This document shows positions 1 through 11,895 of a stretch of 64,000 nt of DNA, in pieces. Numbering within the stretch: the first letter of the stretch is position 1; every line of letters starts with the position of its first letter. The DNA lies in assembly GCA_020002185.1 (NCBI GenBank), contig CM034541.1, positions 26,082,902 to 26,146,901 on the forward strand, given 5' to 3'. The notes below the pieces were generated by a model that had not been told where the DNA came from, made no database searches, and saw only the letters and a program-made list of their open reading frames with translations. This DNA comes from Paraescarpia echinospica (Eukaryota > Annelida > Polychaeta > Sabellida > Siboglinidae). The position numbers were made by a program, and so were the translations under genes.

Positions 1-384
1 ACCTTCTCAATTCGAGTGTTTCGCTCATCTAATTTCAAATTAATTTTGTTAAAAAGCAATCCTACCTTGTAGACATATCTACTAGGTCTATGCTATGTTA
101 GTTCATTTGTGCATCCCAACTTTTTATGTCGACTTGGTGAAATTACAAAACAAATTATTAACTTATTTAGTGGCTGCGTAAGCTTTATTTCGAGTGATTC
201 TCAAAATTGGAATTTTGGCTTGAATTCGCGGTACAATTATATACGTGTTTCTGTGTTAATGTAGTATAGTCAACGCTATTTGTGCTCTCGAAAAAACACA
301 TGTTTGTAATGCAATAGCTTTAGATATAGCTGAATATCGACAGGGCAATTTACTTTAGTAAATTACAGTTATTACCAGATATAG
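1..384. other. AT-rich sequence, nothing recognised
   Basis: No open reading frame of note, RNA gene or clear repeat was seen here. The sequence is AT-rich and runs directly into a 5'-truncated LINE. Confidence 0.5.
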
Positions 385-1811
385 GCCTAACGATCAAAGG
401 AAACTATTGGAAATTGTAGAACAAATTAACATACCGCTTGCAACAGTTTTCAACTTGTCATTAGAAGAGGGAGTGGTTCCTTTAGAATGGAAAGAAGCAA
501 ACATTATACCGTTATTCAAAAAAGGTTCGAGAAACAAGTCAAATAATTATAGACCAGTTAGTTTAACATCGGTGATTTGTAAATTATTAGAAAGACTAAT
601 TAAAGATCACATGGTGGAATTTCTTGTTAAACATAACTATCATCTACTTAGATTTTCAAAAAGCTTTCGACAAAGTGCCACATCAGAGATTACTTCTTAA
701 ACTAAAGGCCCATGGCATAGGAAATGGTATAATTAACTGGATAGAAAAATGGCTGATTGACAGAAGACAGCGGGTAGTTGTTGATGGGGAGGCTTCAAAC
801 TGGAAATCAGTTTTGAGTGGGGTTCCACAGGGATCAGTACTGGGACCTATATTATTCTTAATATATATAAACGATTTGGACGATAATATAGCTAGCAAGG
901 TGTTGAAATTTGCAGATGATACAAAAGTGTTTAGAAGGATTAAAAGTGATGGAGATAGACAGCATTTACAAGATGATCTTGACAGGTTGATCAAATGGTC
1001 TGAAAAGTGGCAAATGTTGTTCAATTTTGGGAAATGTAAATGCCTTCACACAGGACATGGGAACGAATATGTAGAATATACAATGGGGGGACTGTACTAA
1101 ATACTACTGTAAAAGAAAAAGACTTAGGGCTGACAATTAGTGCTGACATGAAGGTTTCAGAGCAGTGTGGAATTGCAGCTTCAAAAGGAAATCAAATCCT
1201 TGGATTGATTAGGCGAAATATAGCATATAAAAAAAGAACTAATAATACCGCTGTACAAAACAATAGTTAGGCCTCATTTAGAATATTGTATACAAGCGTG
1301 GAGGCCATACCGCAAGAAGGACATAGGTATGCTAGAAAGAGTACAGAGGAGAGCGACTAAAATGATACCAAAACTGAGGGATCTTAGTTATGAAAAACGC
1401 CTAAAAGAATGTGGTTTAACAACACTAGAGACCAGGAGATTAAGAGGAGATCAGATAGAAGTGTTTAAAATATTGAATGGTTATGAAAATATTGATAGAA
1501 ATATGTTTTTTTTAGTTAAGAAAGATAGAAAGACTAGATGACATGAAGTTACATTAGTAAAGGAACAGTGTAGATTAGACGTAAGAAAGTTCTCATTTTC
1601 ACAAAGGACTGTGAATGAATGGAACAGATTATCTGATGATTGTGTGGGTGCTAGTAGTGTGAATATGTTTAAAAATAAAATCGACACATACCTCAGAAGG
1701 GCTGGATATATGTAGATAAAAGGGTTGGACTCTCGATAAGCCAAAGGGCTTTCTTGTCCACCTGCCATCTAGAGTTAATTCTCTGGATGGCAATCTTGTT
1801 AAATCTTGTTA
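385..1811 (+). mobile_element. CR1-like LINE, 5'-truncated, broken (copy 1)
   Basis: Remnant of a non-LTR retrotransposon reverse transcriptase. Seen: the early RT block (WKEANIIPLFKKGSR, then NNYRPVSLTSVICKLLERLI), then in another frame the QKAFDKVPH block, the SGVPQGSVLGPILFLIYIND block and the FADDTK catalytic block at about 910-925. Further frameshifts lead to a C-terminal thumb region (MLERVQRRATKMIPKLRD, ETRRLRGDQIEVFKIL) typical of CR1/jockey-group LINEs. Relative to copy 2 (61507-63430) about 35 codons are missing near 640, so the sequence jumps from the KHNY region straight to the YLDFQKAF region. The element ends in a short repeated tail with two copies of AATCTTGTTA at about 1791-1811, also seen in the other two copies. 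Not functional: 5'-truncated, deleted and frameshifted. Confidence 0.9.
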
Positions 1812-2512
1812 AAACTATTTCGAATTAAACAAAAATAAGCACATTTTAAAAACCGACTGCGGGTATTACTTAAACTCACCACAAGTATACACTAGCGCTT
1901 GCATACACTACGGACAACGAAGAATCGGATTTGCGATGGGCTGAACCAGTTGAGGAAACAGTTTTAATAATTTCTCAGATATATATATAAAATTACAATT
2001 AAAGGAGCTTTGTTAACTAGGGTTGAGAAATTGCGAGTGGAAAATCCGTGGACAGTAACAATTGTCTTATGATGTGGAACCATTGTGTCTCTGCACAGTG
2101 CACCCGCGCAATTTACTTTCATCCTACAAAGATATAAGGTCCCTAACATTACACGCTTTCAGAAAACCCCTCAATTCAAATGTATATGTACGTGTGTGTG
2201 CGTGGCGAGCGCGTGCCTGCGTGCGTGCGTGAGTGTGCATTTTGCATTTTTTATTATGATAAACAGAAAGCAGCCAAACAAACTGTTTTCTTAAAAAAAT
2301 AATAACAGTTTATTTCTAACCGATACACTGCCAAGGTGCTTAATTATAACCTATATATTACAGTTATTAACACATGACACAAATAACATTAGCTAACAGT
2401 GAATTTATATATATCGTCTTCATTCTATACTGAAACTAATAAATAAAACTAATAAATACAGGAATGATTAATATAACATGCCACCAAATAGGGTAGGGCT
2501 CTTATGATATCA
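1812..2512. other. Unrecognised sequence
   Basis: No feature supported. Two short open frames (around 1964-2149 minus and 2085-2294 plus) resemble no family known to me. A short TGCG/TGTG-rich stretch lies at about 2188-2235. Confidence 0.4.
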
Positions 2513-2513
2513 G

Positions 2514-2561
<48 letters not shown>
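2513..2561. repeat. (TA)n microsatellite
   Basis: About 24 uninterrupted TA dinucleotides. Confidence 0.95.
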
Positions 2562-2564
<3 letters not shown>

Positions 2565-2806
2565 GGTAGAGGTTCGTCCTCATTTATGGTTTTTGCTAAA
2601 ATAAAGTGAGTTTTTTTATTCATATGCCTATGTATTAAAGTGAAGGGTTTTGTCGGGAGTGGGAGAGAGGGTTATATCAGGAGAGTTTTTTTTTATAAGG
2701 GAGTTGAATCTTGGGCATGTGAGGTTACGTCGTTATTAAATGAATAACACTATTTTCGATCCTTGAATGGATTGATTATCCGGTTTCTTGGTTATAATAT
2801 CACATC

Positions 2807-2961
2807 ATTACCTCACAAGAAACGGTTTTCTTCTTTTGAATATTTCGACTGTTTCTCGCAGTCTTTATTGGCAGAATGACGTTACGGGTGTGTCACATGA
2901 CCACTGTCATGTGACACTTGGGAAGGACTGCTGGGAGCAAAACAATTTCTTGTGAGGTAAT
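2807..2961. mobile_element. Small fold-back element (MITE-like)
   Basis: A perfect 16-bp inverted repeat bounds this 155-bp unit: ATTACCTCACAAGAAA at 2807-2822 and its reverse complement at 2946-2961. A second perfect 12-bp inverted repeat (GTGTCACATGAC, 4-base loop) lies inside at 2890-2917. No coding capacity. The size and termini suit a miniature inverted-repeat transposable element, but a target-site duplication cannot be fixed because the arm ends are themselves symmetrical. Confidence 0.55.
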
Positions 2962-3153
2962 TATGTCATAAAATATTTTCGATATAATTATGACTATCGC
3001 CTACCAACACGCGTTTCGAACGCTTGCGTGGCTCTGGTAACTCAAGTGTGCAATGTCGCCCTCTTTCGGATAGATCAGGCAATCACAATACTTTGAAGTA
3101 ACGTCGATTACCCAAACTCCGCGATGACGCGCCACTGTGTGTCGGGTCAAGTC

Positions 3154-3213
3154 GCTGATCTCTATATCTGGATCACTGATCTGTATATCTGGATCACAAA
3201 TCTCTAAATATGG
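3154..3213. repeat. Short tandem repeat, about 24 bp unit
   Basis: Two and a half imperfect copies of a unit containing GATCTNTATATCTGGATCA. They cause the repeated ISGS/ISKS-like residues in the overlapping open frames on both strands. Confidence 0.7.
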
Positions 3214-3259
3214 ATGGCTAACGCCCAGTTGCGCGGGAACGAAATTCATACTGGGGGCT

Positions 3260-3605
3260 ACCGGAGCTTCACCATCACTGAACAATTTTCGCCGCCGCGC
3301 CGCCTCGCATTCGCATATATTCACATCTTCCTTCACCTTGTGGCTGTCACGGTTAGCTCGACTGTGAAATCAGAAGATGGAAGTGCTGTTGGAAATTTTT
3401 CCGCCGCTGCGCCGCTGTAACTTCAGCTTCTCTGCTGTCTCGGCTGTAAACTCATGACACCCGAACACGGGAGGGGGGGGGGGGCAGTGCTGTTGAAAAT
3501 TATATTTTTTACGTCGCGCCGTTGCTGTCAATTTACATTCTCCAGCTTCTCTCCGCTGTTTCGTCTGAAATGATGACTGGCACCCGAAGACGGGGGAAGG
3601 GCTTT
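3260..3605. repeat. Degenerate tandem repeat, about 110 bp unit, GC-rich
   Basis: Three degenerate copies follow each other. Shared landmarks are CAGTGCTGTTGRAAAWT, CGCCGCTGCGCCGCTG-like and CACCCGAANACGGG, the last followed by a 15-base G run at about 3470-3484. Open frames on both strands here show no recognisable domain and are probably by-products of the GC-rich repeat. Confidence 0.5.
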
Positions 3606-3813
3606 TCGTCAGAAACCACATTAATCGTCTCATAAAATTTAGATTTCCACCCGCCATTGACGCTCGCCACAAAAACAAACATTCACGCTCACATTTAATG
3701 GGAAGCAGAACCACATGTTTGCCCCCCCCAGAGAAATTCCAGGGGGCAGCTGTCCCCTGCCCGCCCTCCTGTTCCTGCGCCTATGCTAACACCGCATTCG
3801 TTTGAATGGCGCC

Positions 3814-3971
3814 TGTAGCGTATTCCCGTTTTCGGCTACCCGGTTAACGTGTTGACTTTTCCTTCTATTTGGAGCCGGGTTATTATTGTAGGGTGCTGGC
3901 GAATACATGCATGTGTTAATTAGAAGTTATCGTTTGTCGTACTTGCGTATTTTAACCCCACGCAACACCAC
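3814..3971 (+). repeat. 5' LTR of degenerate Ty3 element
   Basis: Starts TGTAGCGTATTCCCG and ends near CGCAACACCAC. It matches the two halves of the interrupted 3' LTR (6887-6992 and 7811-7863) over its whole length, including GGGTGCTGGCGAATACATG and AGAAGTTATCGTTTGTCG. Confidence 0.85.
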
Positions 3972-4725
3972 ATTTTGGCGATGAGGATGGACAAAACCGG
4001 TATGAATATGTGCTAAAAGGTATTAAGCACACATACACGTCGATGACATTTTGAACTGATGTTCCAAGCAGCCATAAGTAGCTATACACGGCGAGGGGAA
4101 TCATTGCAGTTGGTGAATTTGACGCGCCATCGTCACATCCGGGCATCGCCATATCGACGTTATCTTGTTACTCGGTTCTGATTCAGCATGACAGCAGTAT
4201 TAAGTGGACTGGCGGGTGTGCCCGTGTTTGAACTTAGCATAACTGATATTTCTGGATTGGCAAATAAATGGAAAAACTGGAAGTCTTCTTTCGAAATCTA
4301 TGTCATCGCATCTGCGGCCGGTTTCATGAAGCGGCTAAGAACGTTCTTAATGCTAAGATGATTGTCTTAGTAAATTAAGTGATTTGTTTAATATAAGCGA
4401 ACATAGGAATTTACGCAAACACGTGACGCTAAGTAATTGCTTAACTTTAAGTATGCTTCTTGAAACCGGTCCCTGGTGTGACATATAATCCCCAGAAGAG
4501 GGCGCTACTTCTCCGTATGGGGTACAGCAGCTGCAGAAGCTGTTTCAAACCCTGCCTGATACCGGGGACGCTAATGACTATGACAAATGTCTACAAGCAC
4601 TGGAGAAATACTTCGAGCTGAAAAAAATTTGCCTAAAGAGCAACAAAACTTCCTGGCTACTGCACCGGAAGGAGGTGAAACTATGAACAATTTCATTGTC
4701 AGACTGAAGAAAAAGGTCGAATATT

Positions 4726-4782
4726 GTTGTTGGCCTACCCTTCCAACCCGCACCGGCCAGCGTGGAAGGGTAGGCCAACAAC
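4726..4782. repeat. Perfect 20-bp inverted repeat (hairpin)
   Basis: Arms 4726-4745 and 4763-4782 are exact reverse complements with a 17-base loop. It interrupts the gag remnant of the degenerate Ty3 element. Confidence 0.9.
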
Positions 4783-4860
4783 ACCAGCAGGCAAAGTACA
4801 ATGAAGCCAAGGCTGCCAGTCCCCAGCAGTATAAAAAGAGTCTACATCTGTATGACCAAG

Positions 4861-5270
4861 GAGGCGGTTCGGGTCAACTAGGGCTACGTGCAAGGGGTGC
4901 TAAGAATCTCTGGGTCAAGAAGAGCCGCCGAGAGAAGGTAAGAAGACTGAACATAGCAACATATAACGTAAGAACACTACTAAAAGATGAACAGATACAA
5001 GAACTGGAGGAAGAACTTAGGGAACCAGGTTGGTAGGGGATGTGATCAGGATCGGAGAAGTCGGAAGAAAAGAGGAATACTTCACTACTTTACATAGCGG
5101 CCACCTACTATACCGTTCCACGGCGAACATCTTCCAAGCATGAGTAGGTTTTCTCATAAACAGGAAATGGAAAAACAATAATATAGTGAGCGTTAACAGC
5201 ATCAGCTCCAAAGTAGCAGAACTTAGTCTATGCAAAACAAAGCGCTATAAACTGAAGATAGTATAAGTAT
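4861..5270 (+). mobile_element. RTE-type LINE endonuclease fragment
   Basis: Reads as the N-terminal part of an apurinic-endonuclease-like domain of an RTE LINE: LNIATYNVRTLLKDEQIQEL at about 4948-5007, then in shifted frames residues resembling GEV.RKEEYFTTL, SGHLLYRSTAN, VGFLINRKW and SSKVAELSLCKTKRYKLKI. It has stops and frameshifts and lies between gag and RNase H remnants of the older Ty3 element. Boundaries are approximate. Confidence 0.7.
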
Positions 5271-6992
5271 CATGACAAAGTGAAGTGGAAATGGACCGAG
5301 GAAGAACAGAAGGCGTTTGACGAGGTCAAGCGACGACTCACGGAGGCACCGACCATGGCCTACTACAGTTAGACGCTGACACGCGCGTCATGACTGACAT
5401 TTCGCCTGTTGGTCTGGGAGATGTCCTCCAATAAAGGCAAGAAGATGGGTAGTACAAACAAGTGTATTATGCCAGCTGGAAGCTTCGTGACCCAGAAACC
5501 AGGTATTCCCAGTTTGAGAGAAAAGCCTTAGCCGTGAAGTGGCTATGTAAGACGTTCCATTTGCATCTCTACGGCAGAGAGTTTGAAGTACACATAGATC
5601 ACAAGCCCCTGATACAAGTGTACGGAGGACACGCTAATCCACCTAACGCGAGACTGGAGCGATGACTGTTAAACCTACAGCAATACAGTTTCAAGATCAA
5701 GTACACCCCTGGATGGCAAAACTCAGAATGGGCTGAGTAGACTGCCAATAGAATGAAACGAGACAGAGTCTGGCGTTAGTGTCGAAGATTACGCCCAATC
5801 GGATGTGATGGACTCTGTCTCCACAGCTATGAAGGCCAAGCAGATCGAACGCGAGTCGACCGAAGATCCGTTGTTAACAGATGCACGACGTGGAGTCCAA
5901 GAAGACAACTGGACTGACCCTGAGCATACAGTGTTCATGGCTGTGCGTGATGAGTTGTGGCTCGTGGGTCGTGGGACAGATTGCAAAGAAATTGGCTCAC
6001 GAGGGACACCAAGGCATTGTGCGCACCAAGGCCAGATTGAGAGGGAAAGTGTGGTGGCCGAGAATGGACAAGGACATTGATAAGGGCTGTTATCCATGCC
6101 AATTGGTGGGTGTCCGACCAAGTCCAGAGCCAATAAGGTCGACCCCACTGCCACAAGGACCTTGGAATGACATCGTAATTGATCTCTGTGGACCACTGCC
6201 AAACGGAAAAAGTCTTCTGGTGACGTCGACTATTTCTCCAGGTGGCCAGAACCAGTGTGGATGCGCAACACGAATGCTCAGAACATTGTGAAGTGCTTGG
6301 AGACCATGTTCGCCACACATGGTATGCCATTCAACGTGAGGAGTGACAACGGACCACAGTTTGTTGCTGTAGAATTTGAAGGATTTCTCGAGTATCTAAG
6401 GATACAACACTCGAAAGGCGTCCCGTACTGGCCACAGAGCAACGAGGAAGTGGAATGTTTTAACTCGACTCTGATGAAGTCCAGATGAGACGAGAAACAT
6501 TGCACATAATAAATTATGAATAAGCTGAATAGCAGCCCCGAGTGGACGGGGAACGTGCAATGGCGTCCGTTGTCGTCAACTCGGATGTTGGAGATGAGGA
6601 AGATGTGCTGACGGAGAGAGCGAAGCCAGACGCACCGGTGATGCATGACCTGCTGTGCCGTCCGCGCGCCCAGTGCGTGCCAAGGTGGAACTAGCGTAGA
6701 TGAAAGACTATGTGAAGAAATATACTGTTGGTGTGTTGTGTTCGTTCCTGTCAGACCAATGGGCATAATAAACCCTACTGGTCAGGAGAGTGCAAAAGCA
6801 CTCAGGGAAATGTCACACAAAATAATCATTAAACAGTTTGAGAGACAATGTGCGAACAATGACTCTGAAGTAAAACAAAAGGGAGATGTAGTGTATTCCC
6901 GTTTCCCGTTACCCGTTTAACGTGCTGACTTTCCCGTCTATTTGGAGCCGAATTATTATTGTAGGGTGCTGGCGAATACATGTGTTAACTAG

Positions 6993-7256
6993 GGGTGCAT
7001 TTTTTTGGGCCTTTAGTGAACAGATTAGAAACCTCCAGAGACGAAGCCCAAAAGATTGAAACCGGAGTGGTTTGTGAGCGATAATAGATTAACATTTCTT
7101 ATCCTAAACGTCATAAACTGTGATTAAGCAGTTTTAAAGCTAATAAATGTATTTCCTCGGCTTCGATCTCATCGCGTTTTGAATTCATTTTGCGAAAATT
7201 AAAACCATGCACTCAAGTGTAGCCGTCGTGTGGCGCCACCGAAATAAACACCATGG

Positions 7257-7293
<37 letters not shown>

Positions 7294-7810
7294 GTCGCAT
7301 GAACGTGACAGTTTATTCCAATACATAATATCTTCAAAAGGCCTTACTGGTAACTGAACGATACGATGCAATTTAAATATAACAATTTATCACAATCAAA
7401 ACTCACTGCCCATTTTCCATGTTGTATTGATTTTACCGCTCAATCCGGCAGACGACAGATGCGTAGATTGCGTACGCAGCCGGAACCAGCAAATGAATAG
7501 GGCGCATCCATTTGTTACGTGATCTCTCCACACGAAACCACCCCAGAGAACGGAGGGATCGGACGCCTCCGGACGCTCCAAGATTTCCAAAAGAATGACA
7601 TTGGAGTGAGTCCGGACAGATTGGATTACCAAAAGAATGACACTGAAGTGAGTCCAGACAGATTGGATTACCAAAAGAATAATTTGGAGTGAGACAGGAC
7701 AGATTGGATTACCAAAAGAATAACATTGGAATGAGTCCGGACAGATTGGATTACCAAACGAATGACATTGGAGTGAGCCCGGGCATACTGGATTACCAAA
7801 AGAATGCACC
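6993..7810. mobile_element. Non-autonomous DNA transposon, 818 bp
   Basis: Inserted into the 3' LTR. The left end is GGGTGCATTTTTTT and the right end AAAAGAATGCACC, imperfect inverted termini. CTAG flanks both sides (6989-6992 and 7811-7814), and the intact 5' LTR has a single TTAG at this point, so CTAG or the TA within it is the target duplication. The interior holds a (TA)n tract near 7259-7290 and a 42-bp tandem repeat at its right end. No transposase is encoded. The superfamily is undetermined: TA would suit Tc1/mariner. Confidence 0.75.
7580..7805. repeat. 42-bp minisatellite inside the DNA transposon
   Basis: About five and a half copies with landmarks TTGGATTACCAAAAGAAT and GGAGTGAGTCCGGACAGA. 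Spacings of the landmark are 42, 41, 42 and 42 bases. The final copy merges into the transposon terminus. Confidence 0.9.
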
Positions 7811-7868
7811 CTAGAAGTTATCGTTTGTCGTTCCTGCGAATTCTAACCCCACGCAACACCACCGCGCC

Positions 7869-8300
<432 letters not shown>

Positions 8301-8404
8301 TATGAAACAATAAATTAAAATAATTATGTTGTTTTCATTGTTCGAAAATTGCCATTTGTGTCATCGATTGAGCAATAAAATGCCAATGTGATATAAAAGT
8401 TATG

Positions 8405-9240
8405 TTATGTGTGTAGATATATTCACAGGATTGACATTACAGCTTTAATGGCTGATATCCTTAAATCCGTCCTTATCATAGATTCAAAAGAACATCCATC
8501 TGACTTATATAAACAATACGGTCAAGTACGCAATGCATTACTTAACAAGCACGCACCTATAAAATCCAAATGTGTGTCAGAAAGGCCACCGGTTCCATGG
8601 ATGACTTCCGAAATTATACTGTCTAAAAGGCGTCGTCGTTATTTAGAGCGTGTATGGCGCAAATCGCGCTCACATTTGGACAGATCGCGCTATGCTAAGC
8701 AATGTCACCTCTGTAACAGACAAGTGGGCAAAGTTAAATCAGATTATTATACAAATATGGTCATAAATAAGTCTGATAACCCGCGTCAGTTAAGGAACTG
8801 CATCAATAACATTCTACATAAACGACCTGCTCCATCGCTACCTGATCACGTGTCAATTAAGTCTATATGTGATTCTATTTCTAGTCACTTTAAGAATAAA
8901 ATCAGTATTATTCGTTCTGCTTTCCCACGTCATACTTTAAATAATGTCAGTATGGACTTTCCACAAGTAAATTCTCTACTTGTATCATTTGAACCTGCAA
9001 CAGTTGATGAAGTTAGGAAACTAATTATGTCCTCCCCAAATAAATCTTGTGCACTTGATCCATTTCCAACAATACTGCTAAAAGCATGTCTCGATACACT
9101 AATTGGACCTATAACAAATGTTATAAATGCATCTTCTTAAGAAGTCATATCTGCCTAAACAAGACCTAAACAGTTACAGACCTATTTATAACCTCAGCTT
9201 TATTTCCAAAATACTAGAAAAGGTTGTAGCAAGTCGTCTT
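8405..9240 (+). mobile_element. Non-LTR retrotransposon pol fragment (endonuclease-RT linker)
   Basis: A 243-residue open frame at 8409-9140 carries the region between endonuclease and reverse transcriptase of a jockey/CR1-group LINE. It has NKHAPIKSKCVSERPPVPWM, a basic stretch with W and R residues, SDYYTNMVI, and VDEVRKLIMSSPNKSCALDP before LLKACLDTLIGPITNVINASS. After a frame change at 9140 the RT block continues (LPKQDLNSYRPIYNLSFISK, ILEKVVASRL). It stops abruptly at about 9240. The fragment lacks both the endonuclease and the RT catalytic block. It is a different family from the CR1-like copies at the window ends. Confidence 0.85.
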
Positions 9241-9480
9241 AAGCTATGATTCCATATGTACGGATGCGGCATGCGACAACAAATGGCTATAATGTGAATT
9301 CATAGGAGTGATTCCATGTGTGCGGATGCGGATGCGTTTTGTCGCGCGGATACGGATGCGGCAAATTGAATCGTTCCATTAAGCGATTCAAATCGTATCC
9401 GCACACGAATCGGACAGGGAATTCACAGGAGTGACGTCACTATAGACGTATTTTCGCAACTTTCAAAATGGCGGCGTAGG
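9241..9480. repeat. GGATGCG-rich repeat-like sequence
   Basis: Several occurrences of GATTCCATRTGTRCGGATGCGG and CGGATGCGG, and a local inverted repeat around TTGAATCGTTCCATTAAGCGATTCAA (given as landmarks at about 9374-9400). It looks like the terminal region of a DNA transposon, but partners were not found. Confidence 0.3.
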
Positions 9481-9489
9481 TATTGAGGA

Positions 9490-9870
9490 TTGATACATGC
9501 CGTCTCGGAAACTTCCAACAGTTCAAGTAGAAACATTGGTGGAAGAAGTGCGGTGCTGTTTGAAGTTTTCAGAGAAAATCCGGGAGATTTGCCTGTATTC
9601 CAGGCGACCGGTAGATACACCAAAAATCCGGGATACTCCCGGATTTCACGAGAGAGTTTGTTGCAGGTATACTTCAGGCAGTTCAGCAGTTCCCTTCTTG
9701 TTGGCGGGTTCACGAATGCGAGCGAGAGTCGATCAAGCGAGACTAGACGTAACAGCGGAAGTTTGGTCGGCGCGGACGTACATTTTGGACGTGTACTGGG
9801 CCGTAATAGTAAAAACATTCTGTGTAATATGGAAATTAGTCCCCGAAACTACACTCATAAAACGTAGCTA
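9490..9870. repeat. Dispersed repeat, related to 36998-37730
   Basis: Contains AAAATCCGGGAGATTTGCC followed by TGTATTCCAG, closely matching the two copies near 37137 and 37556. Open frames on both strands (about 124-131 residues) have no recognisable domain. Probably a non-coding interspersed repeat. Confidence 0.4.
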
Positions 9871-11814
9871 GCTGCGTTCGTCTCTGTTGCTTACCCGTCA
9901 TTTGACTACACAACAAGTGTTTGATGCTTCAAACAAACAATTAGTACGATTACATTTTTTTAATTGTACGATTAAAACGATTGTTTCCATTTTTCTGTGA
10001 GGTCTTAATATAAAAATTAAAATATCAGTACAATAATGGTTTGTGACCATCGCTCATCTTCATACAACGCAAGGTGGTGAATACACTAGATCCATGCGCT
10101 ATAAATGTGGTGCTGTGATGTTATGCTGTAAGTGTTTACGCAGAGGTTCCATAATCCCAGACTTTGCAGTGGGCATATAGTAACAGGACAGGTTCTCCTC
10201 AGTGGGCACTTCTATTTTTCTCGTTGTCATCTCGGAATACAGTCGGTCGTATATTCGGGAATCTTTTCTCGTCCCTTTCACAATTGTAAATATCTGTGCA
10301 CGATTCAAAATTAGTAGTAGTACCTGTCCTACTATGTACAGGTTGTGTTAAGTCGAATCCAGCAAAAGCATGCCATTTGATCAAAGCGGCTACTTTCTCC
10401 GGACTAAATACCCAGTACTGTATTGCTGCTAAAGCAGGCTTTACACTAGGCGACGCCGTCGCCGCGACGAGGCGATGTTGACGTCGTTAAGAAATGTAAA
10501 GGCCGAATGATATCGTTTGCAATATACAACGCAAGCGATATGGGTCCGCATGTATACTGTTGCCAAGATTCTACCCAAAATTTTCACAAACGTGATTTTT
10601 GTTACATAAGCCCGTGGTATATGTGGTCTTCAGTTTGAATTTTCACGTAATGGTACATCGATAAATGACACAGACATCATCGGTAATCAACCAGTAATTT
10701 ATTGTTATGTTATTCGGGCATACCGAGCCACACGTTGAAATAACCGACAGTTGAAGACGGCGGGTAAACCAATGTATGAATTTGAAAGCAGCCATGCACA
10801 CTCTAAACCATTGAGAATTAAGGAGGCGGTGAGACAAATACATACTGCGATTGCCTAACATCAATTACAGCGTTCACGATTGTCCACCACCAAGTTACTT
10901 ATGTGATCTTAGCGTCCATTTTTTATGAAACATGTCACAATGCCAATAAGGCGCAGCTCCGTCCACTTGAACGTAACCGACGGTTCGTTCCTTACCATCG
11001 AAGAAGTTCGCGAATAATCCTTCCTGCCGGTCGAGGAGTTGTCCATCATATCTCGAAGTCATCGCTCCCATCCATCCACTTCAACATCGTTGGTCTACGT
11101 TCAACGGGTTGCTAGAGAGTAGAAACAATAAAGCAAGAACGTCACACGATGACGTCATTTCCGTTTGAAGAACTTTGAGCTCGAAGACGCTTACGTCGAA
11201 GCGCATCTTTACGCATTGCGGTAATCCAAGTTTTTTTCTGCAGAATGGAACACATGTAGGTATTACATTTGACTAAGAATCGTTCTTGTTTTATATATAT
11301 ATATATATATACATTTCTATAAAACATAAAATATTATGTATAACTATCTTTGACGAAGAACATAGATATTTAATACATGTTTTCCTCAAAGTTCCGTTTA
11401 TAAAGGAGTTATTTCAACAAGTCTCTATATGTCAGATTATAGCTGCTCTGATTATTTAGCTGTCATTCTTCAACACTAAATGATGTCACCGCGTTCTTCC
11501 CTTCGCCATTGAACCTCTAACTGCCTTTCTTGTATTCATCGATGATCGAGTTGGATTCGCAGCGGCCCTCTTGGAAATAGCTGCAACAGCTGTTATGGGT
11601 CGTCTAGCTGAAATGTTTTCGTTTGTCATGCATTACAAATAATATATTATTTATATTCAAACCCGTTGTACCACACTACTTAAAACGTCCGCAACACAAA
11701 GTAGATCCTATAATGCAAAGAGCACGCAACATGAATAGTGGCGGTGTTGCAGTCTACATTTTGATAGCACGCACGCGTTCACATACGCGTAGCACGCACG
11801 CAAGCACGTACACA
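9871..11814. other. Unrecognised sequence
   Basis: Nothing supportable except a (TA)10 run at about 11291-11311. At about 10440-10480 a TTACACTAGGCGACGCCGTC stretch resembles the end of a small DNA transposon, but no partner end was found. Confidence 0.4.
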
Positions 11815-11895
11815 CGCACGCACGGACACAACCTTGCACGCACAGATAGACAGACAGACATACAGACAGACAGACAGACAGATAGATAGATAGAC
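11815..11895. repeat. Mixed ACGC / CAGA / GATA microsatellite
   Basis: Consecutive short runs of CACGCA, CAGACAGA and GATAGATA. Confidence 0.85.

Larger units (their letters stand above)
3814..7863 (+). mobile_element. Degenerate Ty3/gypsy LTR retrotransposon with nested insertions
   Basis: A complete outline of an old LTR element. The 5' LTR is at 3814-3971, followed by ATTTTGGCGATGAGGATGG, the leader sequence usual after such LTRs. Gag remnants lie at about 4188-4340 and 4527-4720. An RTE LINE piece lies at about 4861-5270. RNase H remnants lie at 5280-5750 (QFERKALAVKWLCKTFHLHLYGREF and HIDHKPL), an integrase zinc-finger region at about 5985-6110 (HEGHQGIVRTKARLRGKVWWP), and integrase core pieces at about 6170-6490 (RSDNGPQFV). 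A purine tract AAAACAAAAGGGAGA precedes the 3' LTR at 6887. Protease and most of reverse transcriptase are absent. The 5-bp flank GCGCC is found at 3809-3813 and 7864-7868, a likely target-site duplication. Many stops and frameshifts: inactive. Confidence 0.85.
6887..7863 (+). repeat. 3' LTR of degenerate Ty3 element, split by a DNA transposon
   Basis: The LTR starts TGTAGTGTATTCCCG right after a purine tract and is interrupted after 6992. It resumes at 7811 with CTAGAAGTTATCG and ends at about 7863. Removing the insert leaves about 155 bp, matching the 5' LTR. Confidence 0.8.

Noticed and set aside
3001..3714. Open frames of 111 and 114 residues on minus and shorter ones on plus
   Set aside because: GC-rich degenerate tandem repeat, no domain, and frames open on both strands.
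9423..9871. Three overlapping open frames of 124-131 residues
   Set aside because: No domain; the sequence is part of a dispersed repeat also seen near 37 kb.
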